Shown here: positions 35,420-43,760 of the stretch, one piece after another
Layout: each line of letters opens with the position of its first letter
Numbering within the stretch: position 1 is the stretch's first letter
NCBI RefSeq assembly: GCF_018882365.1
Contig: NZ_JACVOP010000002.1
Location: 124,001-188,000 of the forward strand
DNA length: 64,000 nt
Origin: Polynucleobacter sp. 71A-WALBACH
GTDB taxonomy: Bacteria > Pseudomonadota > Gammaproteobacteria > Burkholderiales > Burkholderiaceae
Direction: 5' to 3'
Position numbers and translations under genes: made by a program
Notes under the pieces: generated by a model
Database searches by the model: none
The model's input: the letters and a program-made list of their open reading frames with translations, nothing else
What the model was told of the DNA's origin: nothing

Positions 35420-35992
35420 GAGTGCTGCATATTTGATTTGATGGCCTTGTAAATTCGGGTAAATATTTTTAGTAAATATAAAACTAAAAAAAGTGCCCGC
35501 CATGTTTCCAGCGACTATCAAGCTTAGCTCGTGAAGACCATAAGGCATATTGGCGTATGCAAAATAAGCGATCCTAAAGATGGCATTGAATAGCGCGCTG
35601 AGAAATGAAAGCCAGAAAATGTTGCCAATGGAAATATTGGCAAGATTAGAGGTGATCCCAAATATTCGTTCCCATAATTTGTATGCAGCTAGGGGTGCGA
35701 GTCCGTACAAAATAGCTAGCGATATAGACTCAATCAGGGGGATGTCGCGAAAAAAGTAGATCCGTATGGCGTAGGCTAAGCCAATACTAAATGCACCAAG
35801 CCATCCAAAGGTAATGACAGCGATTAATCTATACCCCGCTGGTAGGTAAATCAAATAAATAAAATCACTTATTTTGAATGTACCCAGGTACTCACGATTT
35901 AGATAGTCAGTTACAAACCAAAGGCCTGCCGTACCAATGATAATTATCAAGTTTTGAATAAGGGTTGGCATTCTTGGGGTGATATTTATCAA
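35384..35992 (-). CDS. Multi-pass membrane protein of unknown function
   Basis: I do not recognise a firm family. The 202-residue product has about five or six hydrophobic segments, beginning at residues 11-28 and 44-65, with positive residues between, and a short basic C-terminus ([14 protein letters not shown]). The pattern recalls MASE1-like sensor modules without an output domain, but this is a guess. An alternative start at 35971 would shorten it by 7 residues. Its last 36 bp overlap the hldD 3' end in opposite direction. It is divergent from a winged-helix regulator gene 123 bp away. Confidence 0.68.
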   Translation of the reverse strand: MINITPRMPTLIQNLIIIIGTAGLWFVTDYLNREYLGTFKISDFIYLIYLPAGYRLIAVITFGWLGAFSIGLAYAIRIYFFRDIPLIESISLAILYGLAPLAAYKLWERIFGITSNLANISIGNIFWLSFLSALFNAIFRIAYFAYANMPYGLHELSLIVAGNMAGTFFSFIFTKNIYPNLQGHQIKYAALLKRASQEIRIG

Positions 35993-36115
35993 ATTTATAA
36001 CAATCTTAGGATAACAAAGGCTGAGTATTTGAGTAATGAGGGTAATCCCGTTCTGGTGGTATTCTTATGGCAGAACATTTTTTCTACGATTGTAAAAAAC
36101 TCATAGAAGGTTTTA

Positions 36116-36463
36116 ATGAAAAATTATTTTGCTGAGGCTTTTTTTCGATTTCAACGATTACTGCAGGTGGCTGAGCAGTTACCTTCATTTCCAAATATTG
36201 ATGAAATCGAAAGTAAATTGCTGGTATTGGTGGCATTGGCTGAACGAGACGGCCATCCCCTGTTAGTGGGAGATTTGCTTTGCCGCGGAGAGGTTGCATC
36301 TCAGGCTACTATTCATGGTCGTATATCCAGACTGCACGGAAAACAGCTGATTCAATTCCGGACTGATACTGATGGTCGCAAAAAATATGTTTTATCTACC
36401 ACAAAGGCAAATTCTTACTTTTCTAAAATTGGCGAATGTGTGATTAAGGCCGGGAAAAGTTAA
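36116..36463 (+). CDS. Winged-helix (MarR-like) transcriptional regulator
   Basis: A 115-residue protein with a helical start (FAEAFFRFQRLLQVAEQ) and a winged helix-turn-helix. VGDLLCRGEVASQATIHGRISRLHGKQLI (about 52-80) fits helices 2 and 3, and FRTDTDGRKKYVLSTTKA fits the wing. The whole resembles short MarR-type DNA-binding proteins. It is divergent from the membrane-protein gene, so it may control that gene and itself; the ligand is unknown. Confidence 0.75.
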   Translation: MKNYFAEAFFRFQRLLQVAEQLPSFPNIDEIESKLLVLVALAERDGHPLLVGDLLCRGEVASQATIHGRISRLHGKQLIQFRTDTDGRKKYVLSTTKANSYFSKIGECVIKAGKS

Positions 36464-36557
36464 CGCCTCTCCGTGAGGTATTTCTGATTCTTCTGTAGTT
36501 GTCTCGTTAATTCCAAAGTGGGGTCAACTCTTTTCATTCCCTATTCGTTTTGACTGG

Positions 36558-36587
36558 CCCAGGTGTATTTCTTGCTTGGGTTTTTTA
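36558..36587 (+). terminator. Possible terminator after the regulator gene
   Basis: CCCAGG and CTTGGG can pair over about 5 bp around a 10-nt loop and are followed by TTTTTTATTA. The stem is weak, the T tract good; it lies between the regulator and the ComEA-like gene. Confidence 0.45.
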
Positions 36588-36605
36588 TTAACGGATGGAG
36601 ATTAA

Positions 36606-37001
36606 ATGAATCAATTATTAAAGTCTTTAGTATTTTCAGCATTGCTAGCAATCTCAGGTTTGGCTGCTGCCTCGCCAATCAATGTCAACACTGCTACCCA
36701 ATCTGAGTTAGAGAGCATTAAGGGTATTGGACCATCTAAAGCAAAAACAATTATTGCTGAGCGTTTGGATGGAGGCCATTTTCAGGATGCTAATGATCTG
36801 CAAAAACGTGTTCGTGGGATTGGTATGAAATCTGTAGAAAAGATGGTGGATAACGGCTTAACCATTGAGGCGCCGAGCTCTTTTCGCGAGCCGCATGGTA
36901 GGACCAATAAAGAGGGCTCCAAGTCTAGTAGACGCGGTTCGCGTGGTCAAAGTGGCTCTCGTCCTAATCCGGATCGTGCGGAACCAAGTCGCCGAAATTA
37001 A
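36606..37001 (+). CDS. ComEA-like secreted helix-hairpin-helix protein
   Basis: ComEA-type proteins bind double-stranded DNA in the periplasm during natural transformation. The 131-residue product has a signal peptide cleaved near AAA-SP (22/23) and the HhH unit PINVNTATQSELESIKGIGPSKAKTIIAER (about 24-53), followed by a second hairpin (DLQKRVRGIGMKSVEKM). The C-terminal 40 residues are an unusual basic, Ser/Arg/Gly-rich tail (SSRRGSRGQSGSRP...). Whether it takes part in DNA uptake here is inferred; other competence genes are not in this window. Confidence 0.85.
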   Translation: MNQLLKSLVFSALLAISGLAAASPINVNTATQSELESIKGIGPSKAKTIIAERLDGGHFQDANDLQKRVRGIGMKSVEKMVDNGLTIEAPSSFREPHGRTNKEGSKSSRRGSRGQSGSRPNPDRAEPSRRN

Positions 37002-37042
37002 ACCCTTTTACGTCTAGTCTAGCTTATGGCTAAAATGGATTT

Positions 37043-37954
37043 ATGAGCACACCTTCTTACTTAACTATTTCACAGACCGTGGGTAATACACCCCTGGTTC
37101 GTTTACAACGTATTCCTGGCGCTGAAAACTATTCTAAAAATAATCTGATCTTAGGGAAGTTGGAGGGTAATAATCCAGCGGGGTCGGTGAAGGACCGACC
37201 TGCGCTGTCGATGATCCTCCGCGCTCAAGAGCGTGGCGAAATTAAACCTGGCGACACATTGATTGAGGCTACTAGCGGAAATACTGGTATTGCATTGGCG
37301 ATGACTGCTGCTATGTTGGGCTACAAGATGGTTTTGGTAATGCCTGAAAATCAAAGCATTGAGCGCCGTCAAAGTATGGCCGCTTACGGTGCGGAGTTAA
37401 TCCTTACGGCAGCTTCTGGCGGCATGGAATTTGCGCGTGACTATGCGTTGCAATTGCAGAAGGAGGGTCGCGGTAGATTATTGGATCAATTCGCAAACCC
37501 TGATAACCCACGTGCCCATATCGAGACTACTGGCCCAGAAATTTGGCGCGATACCGATGGCCAGGTTACTCATTTCATTTCAGCGATGGGAACCACTGGC
37601 ACCATTACTGGAGTATCTACTTATCTGAAGTCCATGAATCCCAATATTCAAATTATTGGCGCTCAGCCAGAAGAAGGTTCGCAGATTCCGGGTATTCGTA
37701 AATGGGCTCCAGAGTATCTGCCTAAGATTTATCAAGGCGACAAAGTTGATCGTATTGAGTATGTAAGTCAAGCGGATGCTGAAGAGATGGCTCGTCGCCT
37801 TGCTGCTGAAGAGGGTATCTTCTGTGGCATTTCAGCCGGCGGTGCTTTAGTGGTTGCCTTGCGAATTGCTCGCCAAGTAGAAAATGCCACGATTGTCTTT
37901 ATTGTCTGTGACCGTGGTGATCGCTATCTCTCAACTGGGGTTTTCCCAGCGTAA
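37043..37954 (+). CDS. cysM: Cysteine synthase B
   Basis: A pyridoxal-phosphate enzyme that makes cysteine (or S-sulfocysteine from thiosulfate) from O-acetylserine. The 303-residue protein has Lys50 in NPAGSVKDR, the phosphate and substrate loop EATSGNTGIALA, and GSQIPGIRKWAPEYLPKI, which is typical of CysM rather than CysK. The C-terminal FCGISAGGALV is the phosphate cup. Convergent with mltB. Confidence 0.93.
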   Translation: MSTPSYLTISQTVGNTPLVRLQRIPGAENYSKNNLILGKLEGNNPAGSVKDRPALSMILRAQERGEIKPGDTLIEATSGNTGIALAMTAAMLGYKMVLVMPENQSIERRQSMAAYGAELILTAASGGMEFARDYALQLQKEGRGRLLDQFANPDNPRAHIETTGPEIWRDTDGQVTHFISAMGTTGTITGVSTYLKSMNPNIQIIGAQPEEGSQIPGIRKWAPEYLPKIYQGDKVDRIEYVSQADAEEMARRLAAEEGIFCGISAGGALVVALRIARQVENATIVFIVCDRGDRYLSTGVFPA

Positions 37955-37972
37955 TTATTTTTTTGGTGAGTG

Positions 37973-39247
37973 CTATTTAAGACTATGTTGATTTTTCTTA
38001 CTAGCAGCCTTTTTTGATTTAGATTTCGTAGCCTCAACTGACTTTGTTTCTCTGGTATTTGCTTTGCTTGGGATGGCCGGAACTACGCTTTGATTTTTAT
38101 ATCCTAGCGCTTCTGCAAATTCCGCAACGCTTTGTGCGTAAAAGTAACTGCGGTTGTACTGCACAATTGTTAGAAAGTTATTTAGTCCCACCACATAGCG
38201 CACCTGATCATTGCCATCTTTATCGGGATAGGGCAGGTCAACAATGAGTGCTTTGCTTTGGGGCTCAACACCACCAGCTTGAAGATCGCCTTGGTTTTTG
38301 ATTAAGATGCCTTTATCGATGAGCTCTTGAACTGTGTACTTTAGCTGGGGTTCACCATCAGCTAGAACTCTCGCTGCGCTCACCGCGCCCTCCTGGACTG
38401 GGAAATAAATCGGCATTCCGGGCTGCCAGCCATGCTTTCTCATAAAGTTGGCTACGCTGGCAATTGCGTCTTTAGGGCTTTGCTTGAGATCAATCCGACC
38501 ATCCCCATCGCCATCCACTGCAAAGCTACGAATGCTACTTGGCATGAACTGCGGTAAGCCAATGGCGCCTGCATAGGAGCTGTTTTGATTAAGGCAGGCA
38601 TTAAAGCGAGGCGGGCTCAGTCCTTGACTGCTATTTTTCGCAGGTAGATTGCCGCCACCCTCGGTCCAGCACATGAGGATTAGCTCCTGGAGTTGATCTT
38701 TAAAAAGCTGTTCTCGACTGGCTTTATTGGGCGTGTCTGGATAGCTGAAGGCCAGGGTAGATAGCACGTCCTTGACCCGAAAGTTGCCAGTTTGGCGTCC
38801 ATAGATGGTTTCAATGCCAATAATGGCCACAATGACCTCTGCAGGTACCCCAGATTCCTGCTCAATCTTGCTTAAGAATGCCTGGTTTTGATCCCAGAAT
38901 GCCTTGCCAGCCTTCAATCTAATGGGTTCAATAAAGCGCTTGCGATAGGCCACCCAATTCTTTTTAAAGCTGCCTGATGGGGGTAACACCAATTTGCGAA
39001 TAGACGGAATCGTTTTAGCATCTGAGAGGCCTAATTCAAGGCTTTCATGGGGAATTCCCTGGGTTTGGGCAATTTGGGTAATTAATTGGTTGAGGTTTTG
39101 GCTAAAGCGGGCTTGTGTCGCAGCATCCTCAGGCTGGTTTACGATAGTCTCTGTAGGGCTAACTTGCTGAGTAGGGGTGCTTGAACAGGCGCCAAGTAGT
39201 AGCGCTAGGAATAATGTTGAAGTGAGATAGGAGACGCGAAAATTCAT
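37973..39247 (-). CDS. mltB: Membrane-bound lytic murein transglycosylase B
   Basis: MltB cleaves peptidoglycan glycan strands with formation of 1,6-anhydro-muramic acid. The 424-residue protein is a lipoprotein (lipobox LLGAC, Cys21). The catalytic Glu is Glu146 in AIIGIETIYGRQTGNF, and the family block YAGAIGLPQFMPSSIR with a DGDGDGRIDL stretch follows. The C-terminal tail is strongly basic (TKSKSKKAASKKNQHSLK), beyond the fold. Convergent with cysM, 18 bp apart. Confidence 0.94.
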   Translation of the reverse strand: MNFRVSYLTSTLFLALLLGACSSTPTQQVSPTETIVNQPEDAATQARFSQNLNQLITQIAQTQGIPHESLELGLSDAKTIPSIRKLVLPPSGSFKKNWVAYRKRFIEPIRLKAGKAFWDQNQAFLSKIEQESGVPAEVIVAIIGIETIYGRQTGNFRVKDVLSTLAFSYPDTPNKASREQLFKDQLQELILMCWTEGGGNLPAKNSSQGLSPPRFNACLNQNSSYAGAIGLPQFMPSSIRSFAVDGDGDGRIDLKQSPKDAIASVANFMRKHGWQPGMPIYFPVQEGAVSAARVLADGEPQLKYTVQELIDKGILIKNQGDLQAGGVEPQSKALIVDLPYPDKDGNDQVRYVVGLNNFLTIVQYNRSYFYAQSVAEFAEALGYKNQSVVPAIPSKANTRETKSVEATKSKSKKAASKKNQHSLK

Positions 39248-39330
39248 GGATATCAGGATGGGTTTTTGAAAAGTTGACCGGTTTTATTGAATTATAAAAA
39301 TTACAGTTTTGCTATTGAGGGTTTCTAGTA

Positions 39331-40251
39331 ATGACAACAGGATACATAACTCATCCGGATTTTCTAAAACATGAGATGGGTAGTCATCATCCCGAGTGCC
39401 CAGAGCGCATCCAGGCGATCAATGATCAGTTAATTCGCAGTGGCATAGATCGTTTTTTGCATCACTTAGATGCACCATTAGCAACTGAAGATCAGCTGGA
39501 GTTAGTCCATAGCCCAGATCATATTGCCTTTGTTAAAGAGCGCTCGCCAGCCAGCGGTTACTTCATGCTGGATGGCGATACCATCATGAACCCCCACACT
39601 TGGAGCGCTGCTTTGCGTGCGGCTGGTGCGGCTATTGCGGGTGTGGATGCGGTAATGAAGGGTGAAGTTGAGAATGTATTTTGCGCGGTTCGTCCGCCAG
39701 GACATCATGCGGAGCCAACCCGCTCAATGGGATTTTGCGTCTTTGATAACGTCGCGGTAGCGGCGCGTTATGCCATGGAAGAGTACGGCATTACACGTGT
39801 AGCCATTATTGATTTTGATGTGCATCACGGCAATGGGACTGAAGCAGCATTTTTTAACGATCCTAATGTCCTGATGTGCAGCTTCTTTCAGCATCCGTTT
39901 TATCCATACAGTGGCCTAGATGGAGCAAATAACATGGTGAATGTTCCATTGCCAGCCTCTACTCGAGGGGATGTGGTGCGCTCGATAGTGGAAGAGCAGT
40001 GGTTGCCACGACTACGGGATTTTGAGCCAGAACTCATCATCATCTCTGCGGGTTTTGATGCCCACCGTGAGGACGATTTGGGGCAGATGGGCTTAGTAGA
40101 AGATGACTACGCTTGGATCACTAAGCAGCTTAAAGGGGTTGCAAGTCAATATGCCCATGGTCGTATCGTCAGTTGCCTAGAGGGCGGCTATAACCTTTCT
40201 GCTCTGGGCCGTAGCGTGGTGGCGCATGTCAAAGCACTTGCTGACATTTAA
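39331..40251 (+). CDS. Histone deacetylase-like zinc amidohydrolase
   Basis: A class II HDAC-like enzyme of the acetylpolyamine amidohydrolase/AcuC superfamily. In 306 residues it has THPDFLKHEMGSHHPECPERI at the start, the tandem His125-His126 of RPPGHHAEP, the zinc site in DFDVHHGNGTE (161-171) and GFDAHREDDLG. Such proteins remove acyl groups from lysine or polyamines. It lies 58 bp before an acyl-CoA synthetase gene, followed by etfBA and an acyl-CoA dehydrogenase, so a link to fatty-acid metabolism or its acyl-lysine control is possible. Substrate unknown. Confidence 0.88.
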   Translation: MTTGYITHPDFLKHEMGSHHPECPERIQAINDQLIRSGIDRFLHHLDAPLATEDQLELVHSPDHIAFVKERSPASGYFMLDGDTIMNPHTWSAALRAAGAAIAGVDAVMKGEVENVFCAVRPPGHHAEPTRSMGFCVFDNVAVAARYAMEEYGITRVAIIDFDVHHGNGTEAAFFNDPNVLMCSFFQHPFYPYSGLDGANNMVNVPLPASTRGDVVRSIVEEQWLPRLRDFEPELIIISAGFDAHREDDLGQMGLVEDDYAWITKQLKGVASQYAHGRIVSCLEGGYNLSALGRSVVAHVKALADI

Positions 40252-40309
40252 TTGCAATCATTAACTCAGATTTAATTAGATTTAAAAAAGATCAATATTC
40301 AAGGAACGC

Positions 40310-41962
40310 ATGGCTAATATTTTTGAGCAGGGTTTAGAACGCAACCCAGCGAACTTCACTCCGATTACCCCACTATTATTTCTTGAGCGATCAGCTGAAG
40401 TGTATCCAGATCGCTTGGCAATTATTCATGGCAAGCTACGTCAGACTTGGAGTCAGACCTATGATCGTTGCCGTCGCCTAGCAAGCGCTCTACAAAAGCA
40501 TGGTATTGGCTTGGGAGACACTGTTGCAGTGATGTTGCCCAATACGCCACCAATGGTTGAAGCACATTTCGGAATTCCGATGGCTGGAGCAGTGTTAAAT
40601 GCTCTGAATACACGCCTTGATCCAGAGTCAGTTGCCTTTATGTTGAATCACGGTGAAGCAAAAGTGGTGATCGTAGATCCTGAGTTCTCAGGGGTGATGA
40701 AAAAAGCCCTTGAGCTTGCTAAACAAGAAAGTGGTCGCGAGTTCCTAGTCATTGATGTCGAGGAAAAAGAATTTGATGTTCCTGGTGAAAAACTGGGCAA
40801 ATTAACCTATGAAAAGCTCTTATCTGAGGGCGATCCTCAGTTCGCTTGGCAAGTCCCCGCGGATGAATGGCAAGCTATTTGCCTGAACTACACCTCGGGA
40901 ACTACGGGCAATCCAAAAGGGGTCGTGTATCACCATCGTGGTGCGGCGATTAATGCGGTATCGAATATTCTGGACTGGGATATTAATAAGCATCCTACCT
41001 ACCTTTGGACCCTTCCGATGTTCCATTGCAATGGCTGGTGTTTCCCGTGGACAGTAGCAGCGCGGGCCGGCATTAATGTTTGCCTGCGTCGTGTGGATGC
41101 GCAACATATTTTTGCTGCCATTAAAGAACACAATGTCACTCATTACTGCGCGGCTCCGATTGTGCATAACCTGTTAGTGAATGCTCCTGATGAATTAAAA
41201 GAGGGCGTGCCTACAGGTGTCAAAGGCTTGATCGCAGGTGCTGCGCCTCCAGCCTCGATTATTGAAGGCATGGAAAATCTAGGTTTCGATCTAACGCACG
41301 TTTACGGCCTAACTGAAGTCTATGGCCCTGCAGCGGTCTGCGTTAAGCAAGATGAATGGAATGACCTTGATATCGGCGAGAGAGCCCGCCTGAATGCACG
41401 CCAAGGCGTTCGTTATCACATGCAGCAGGCGATTGCCGTACTTGATCCTGAAACTCTCGAGCCTGTGCCTGCTGATGGCGAGACGATGGGCGAGATTATG
41501 TTTAAGGGCAATATCGCTATGAAGGGCTACCTGAAAAATGAGAAGGCCACCAAAGAGGCCTTTGAGGGTGGCTGGTTTCATTCGGGAGATTTGGCTGTGA
41601 TGAATCCCGATGGCTATGTAAAGATGAAGGATCGCAGTAAGGACATCATCATTTCTGGCGGAGAAAATATTTCCTCTGTAGAGGTGGAAGACGTTCTGTA
41701 TCGCCACCCAGCAGTAATAGCTGCAGCGGTGGTTGCGAAGCCCGATCCTAAGTGGGGTGAGACGCCTTGCGCCTTCTTGGAAATCAAGCCAGGTATGGAG
41801 GTGACGCCAGCCGACATCATTGCTCATTGTAAGCAGCATCTGGCTGGTTTTAAGGTGCCAAGGGCAATTGTGTTTTGCGAGCTACCAAAGACCTCTACTG
41901 GCAAGATCCAGAAGTTTGAGCTTCGCAAGCAGGCGGGCTCAGCTTCAGCAATCGATGTCTAG
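40310..41962 (+). CDS. Acyl-CoA synthetase (AMP-forming)
   Basis: A 550-residue ANL-superfamily ligase that activates a fatty or aryl acid to its CoA ester through an acyl-AMP. It has the P-loop YTSGTTGNPKGV, the A5 region VYGLTEVYGP, the A7-A8 hinge HSGDLAVMNPDGYVKMKDRSKDIIISGGENIS and the catalytic lysine in PKTSTGKIQK. Overall it resembles the medium-chain AlkK type. It precedes etfB, etfA and an acyl-CoA dehydrogenase, so it probably feeds beta-oxidation. The acid's chain length cannot be told. Confidence 0.92.
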   Translation: MANIFEQGLERNPANFTPITPLLFLERSAEVYPDRLAIIHGKLRQTWSQTYDRCRRLASALQKHGIGLGDTVAVMLPNTPPMVEAHFGIPMAGAVLNALNTRLDPESVAFMLNHGEAKVVIVDPEFSGVMKKALELAKQESGREFLVIDVEEKEFDVPGEKLGKLTYEKLLSEGDPQFAWQVPADEWQAICLNYTSGTTGNPKGVVYHHRGAAINAVSNILDWDINKHPTYLWTLPMFHCNGWCFPWTVAARAGINVCLRRVDAQHIFAAIKEHNVTHYCAAPIVHNLLVNAPDELKEGVPTGVKGLIAGAAPPASIIEGMENLGFDLTHVYGLTEVYGPAAVCVKQDEWNDLDIGERARLNARQGVRYHMQQAIAVLDPETLEPVPADGETMGEIMFKGNIAMKGYLKNEKATKEAFEGGWFHSGDLAVMNPDGYVKMKDRSKDIIISGGENISSVEVEDVLYRHPAVIAAAVVAKPDPKWGETPCAFLEIKPGMEVTPADIIAHCKQHLAGFKVPRAIVFCELPKTSTGKIQKFELRKQAGSASAIDV

Positions 41963-42020
41963 CCTTAGGCATCGCTAGGCGGATAAAATAGAAGAGTTAC
42001 TCAAAAATAGAGAATCAAGC

Positions 42021-42770
42021 ATGAAAATCTTAGTAGCAGTGAAGCGCGTTGTTGATTACAACGTGAAAATACGAGTGAAATCAGATAAGTCTGGTGTCGA
42101 TCTGGCTAACGTCAAAATGAGTATGAATCCTTTTGATGAAATCGCAGTAGAGGAAGCGGTTCGCTTAAAAGAGGCGGGCGTCGCCACCGAGGTGGTCGTC
42201 GTTTCTGCTGGCCCTACTCAGTGTCAAGAAACGCTGCGTACCGCTTTAGCGATTGGTGCCGATCGTGCGATCTTGGTAGAAACCGATGCTGAGCTACAGC
42301 CTTTAGCTGTTGCGAAAATTCTCAAAGCGCTTTCTGAAAAAGAGCAAGCCCAGATTGTTATCTTGGGTAAGCAGGCGATTGATGATGATAGTAATCAAAC
42401 TGGTCAAATGTTGGCGAGTCTGCTAGATATTCCACAAGCGACTTTTGCTTCCAAAGTGGTGGTTGCTGATGGTAAAGCGAGTGTGACGCGCGAGGTAGAT
42501 GGCGGCTTAGAAACCATCGCGATCACTTTGCCCGCAGTCATTACAACCGACTTGCGTTTAAATGAGCCACGTTATGTAACTTTGCCAAACATCATGAAAG
42601 CCAAGAAGAAGACCTTGGATATTGTCAAACCTGAGGAGCTCGGTGTTGATATTGCCCCTCGTCTCAAAACCCTCAAAGTAGAGGAGCCGCCAAAACGCTC
42701 TGCTGGCGTGATGGTGGCAGATGTAGCGGCCTTGGTAGATAAACTTAAAAATGAAGCGAAGGTAATTTAA
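42021..42770 (+). CDS. etfB: Electron transfer flavoprotein subunit beta
   Basis: EtfB forms with EtfA the soluble carrier that takes electrons from acyl-CoA dehydrogenases to ETF:quinone oxidoreductase. The 249-residue protein begins [20 protein letters not shown], has [16 protein letters not shown] and the signature-like [18 protein letters not shown] adenine-binding part. The etfA start follows immediately after the stop with no gap. Confidence 0.97.
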   Translation: MKILVAVKRVVDYNVKIRVKSDKSGVDLANVKMSMNPFDEIAVEEAVRLKEAGVATEVVVVSAGPTQCQETLRTALAIGADRAILVETDAELQPLAVAKILKALSEKEQAQIVILGKQAIDDDSNQTGQMLASLLDIPQATFASKVVVADGKASVTREVDGGLETIAITLPAVITTDLRLNEPRYVTLPNIMKAKKKTLDIVKPEELGVDIAPRLKTLKVEEPPKRSAGVMVADVAALVDKLKNEAKVI

Positions 42771-43706
42771 ATGGCCGCACTCGTTATTGCTGAACATGAC
42801 AATATTTCCTTAAAAGCAGCTACGCTCAACGCGGTAGCTGCTGCTCTGCAGTGCTCCCCTGAGGTGGATGTGTTGGTTGCTGGTAGCGGCGCTGATGCCG
42901 TTGCTTCTGCCGCCGCTCAAATTGCTGGGGTGCGCAAAGTGATTCAGGTGGATGCGGCGTCTCTGGCTGATCAACTTGCTGAACCATTGGCCGCTCAAGT
43001 TGTAGCGATCGCTGGTGGCTACAGTCACATCTTGGCGCCAGCCACCGCGAATGGCAAAAATGTATTGCCACGTATCGCAGCGAAGTTAGATGTTGCTCAG
43101 TTATCTGACATTACTAAAGTGATTAGTGCCGATACTTTCGAGCGTCCGATTTATGCGGGTAATGCGATTGCTACTGTGCAATCTGCAGACCCAGTTAAAG
43201 TAATTACCGTTCGAACAACTGGCTTTGATCCAGTTGCCGCAAATGGTGGCTCAGCTGCAGTGGAAAAACAAGCGGCTATTGAGGTTTCTGGTAAATCTTC
43301 TTTCGTGGGTCGCGAGCTTACTAAGTCAGATCGTCCGGAGTTGACTGCTGCCAAGATTATTGTTTCTGGCGGTCGTGGCTTAGGCTCTGGTGAGAAATAT
43401 CAAGAGATCGTTGTACCCCTCGCTGATAAGCTGGGTGCCGCTCTAGGTGCCTCACGTGCGGCAGTGGATGCTGGTTATGTCCCTAATGACTATCAAGTTG
43501 GTCAGACCGGTAAGATCGTTGCCCCACAGCTTTATATTGCTGTTGGTATCTCGGGCGCGATCCAACATCTAGCTGGTATGAAAGACTCTAAAGTAATCGT
43601 AGCGATTAACAAAGATCCTGAAGCTCCGATCTTTAGTGTGGCGGATTACGGCTTGGTAGCGGACTTAAATACCGCTGTTCCTGAGCTGACTAACTTACTC
43701 GGTTAA
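42771..43706 (+). CDS. etfA: Electron transfer flavoprotein subunit alpha
   Basis: The FAD-binding partner of EtfB, 311 residues. Visible features are the start [22 protein letters not shown], the FAD loop region [39 protein letters not shown] and the [29 protein letters not shown] signature in the last third. It is directly joined to etfB, with an acyl-CoA dehydrogenase gene 54 bp downstream that would be a natural electron donor. Confidence 0.97.
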   Translation: MAALVIAEHDNISLKAATLNAVAAALQCSPEVDVLVAGSGADAVASAAAQIAGVRKVIQVDAASLADQLAEPLAAQVVAIAGGYSHILAPATANGKNVLPRIAAKLDVAQLSDITKVISADTFERPIYAGNAIATVQSADPVKVITVRTTGFDPVAANGGSAAVEKQAAIEVSGKSSFVGRELTKSDRPELTAAKIIVSGGRGLGSGEKYQEIVVPLADKLGAALGASRAAVDAGYVPNDYQVGQTGKIVAPQLYIAVGISGAIQHLAGMKDSKVIVAINKDPEAPIFSVADYGLVADLNTAVPELTNLLG

Positions 43707-43760
43707 AACCTGTCGAAGGCACTTCTTCAATTACCCCATCTCTGATCTATAGGAATACTT

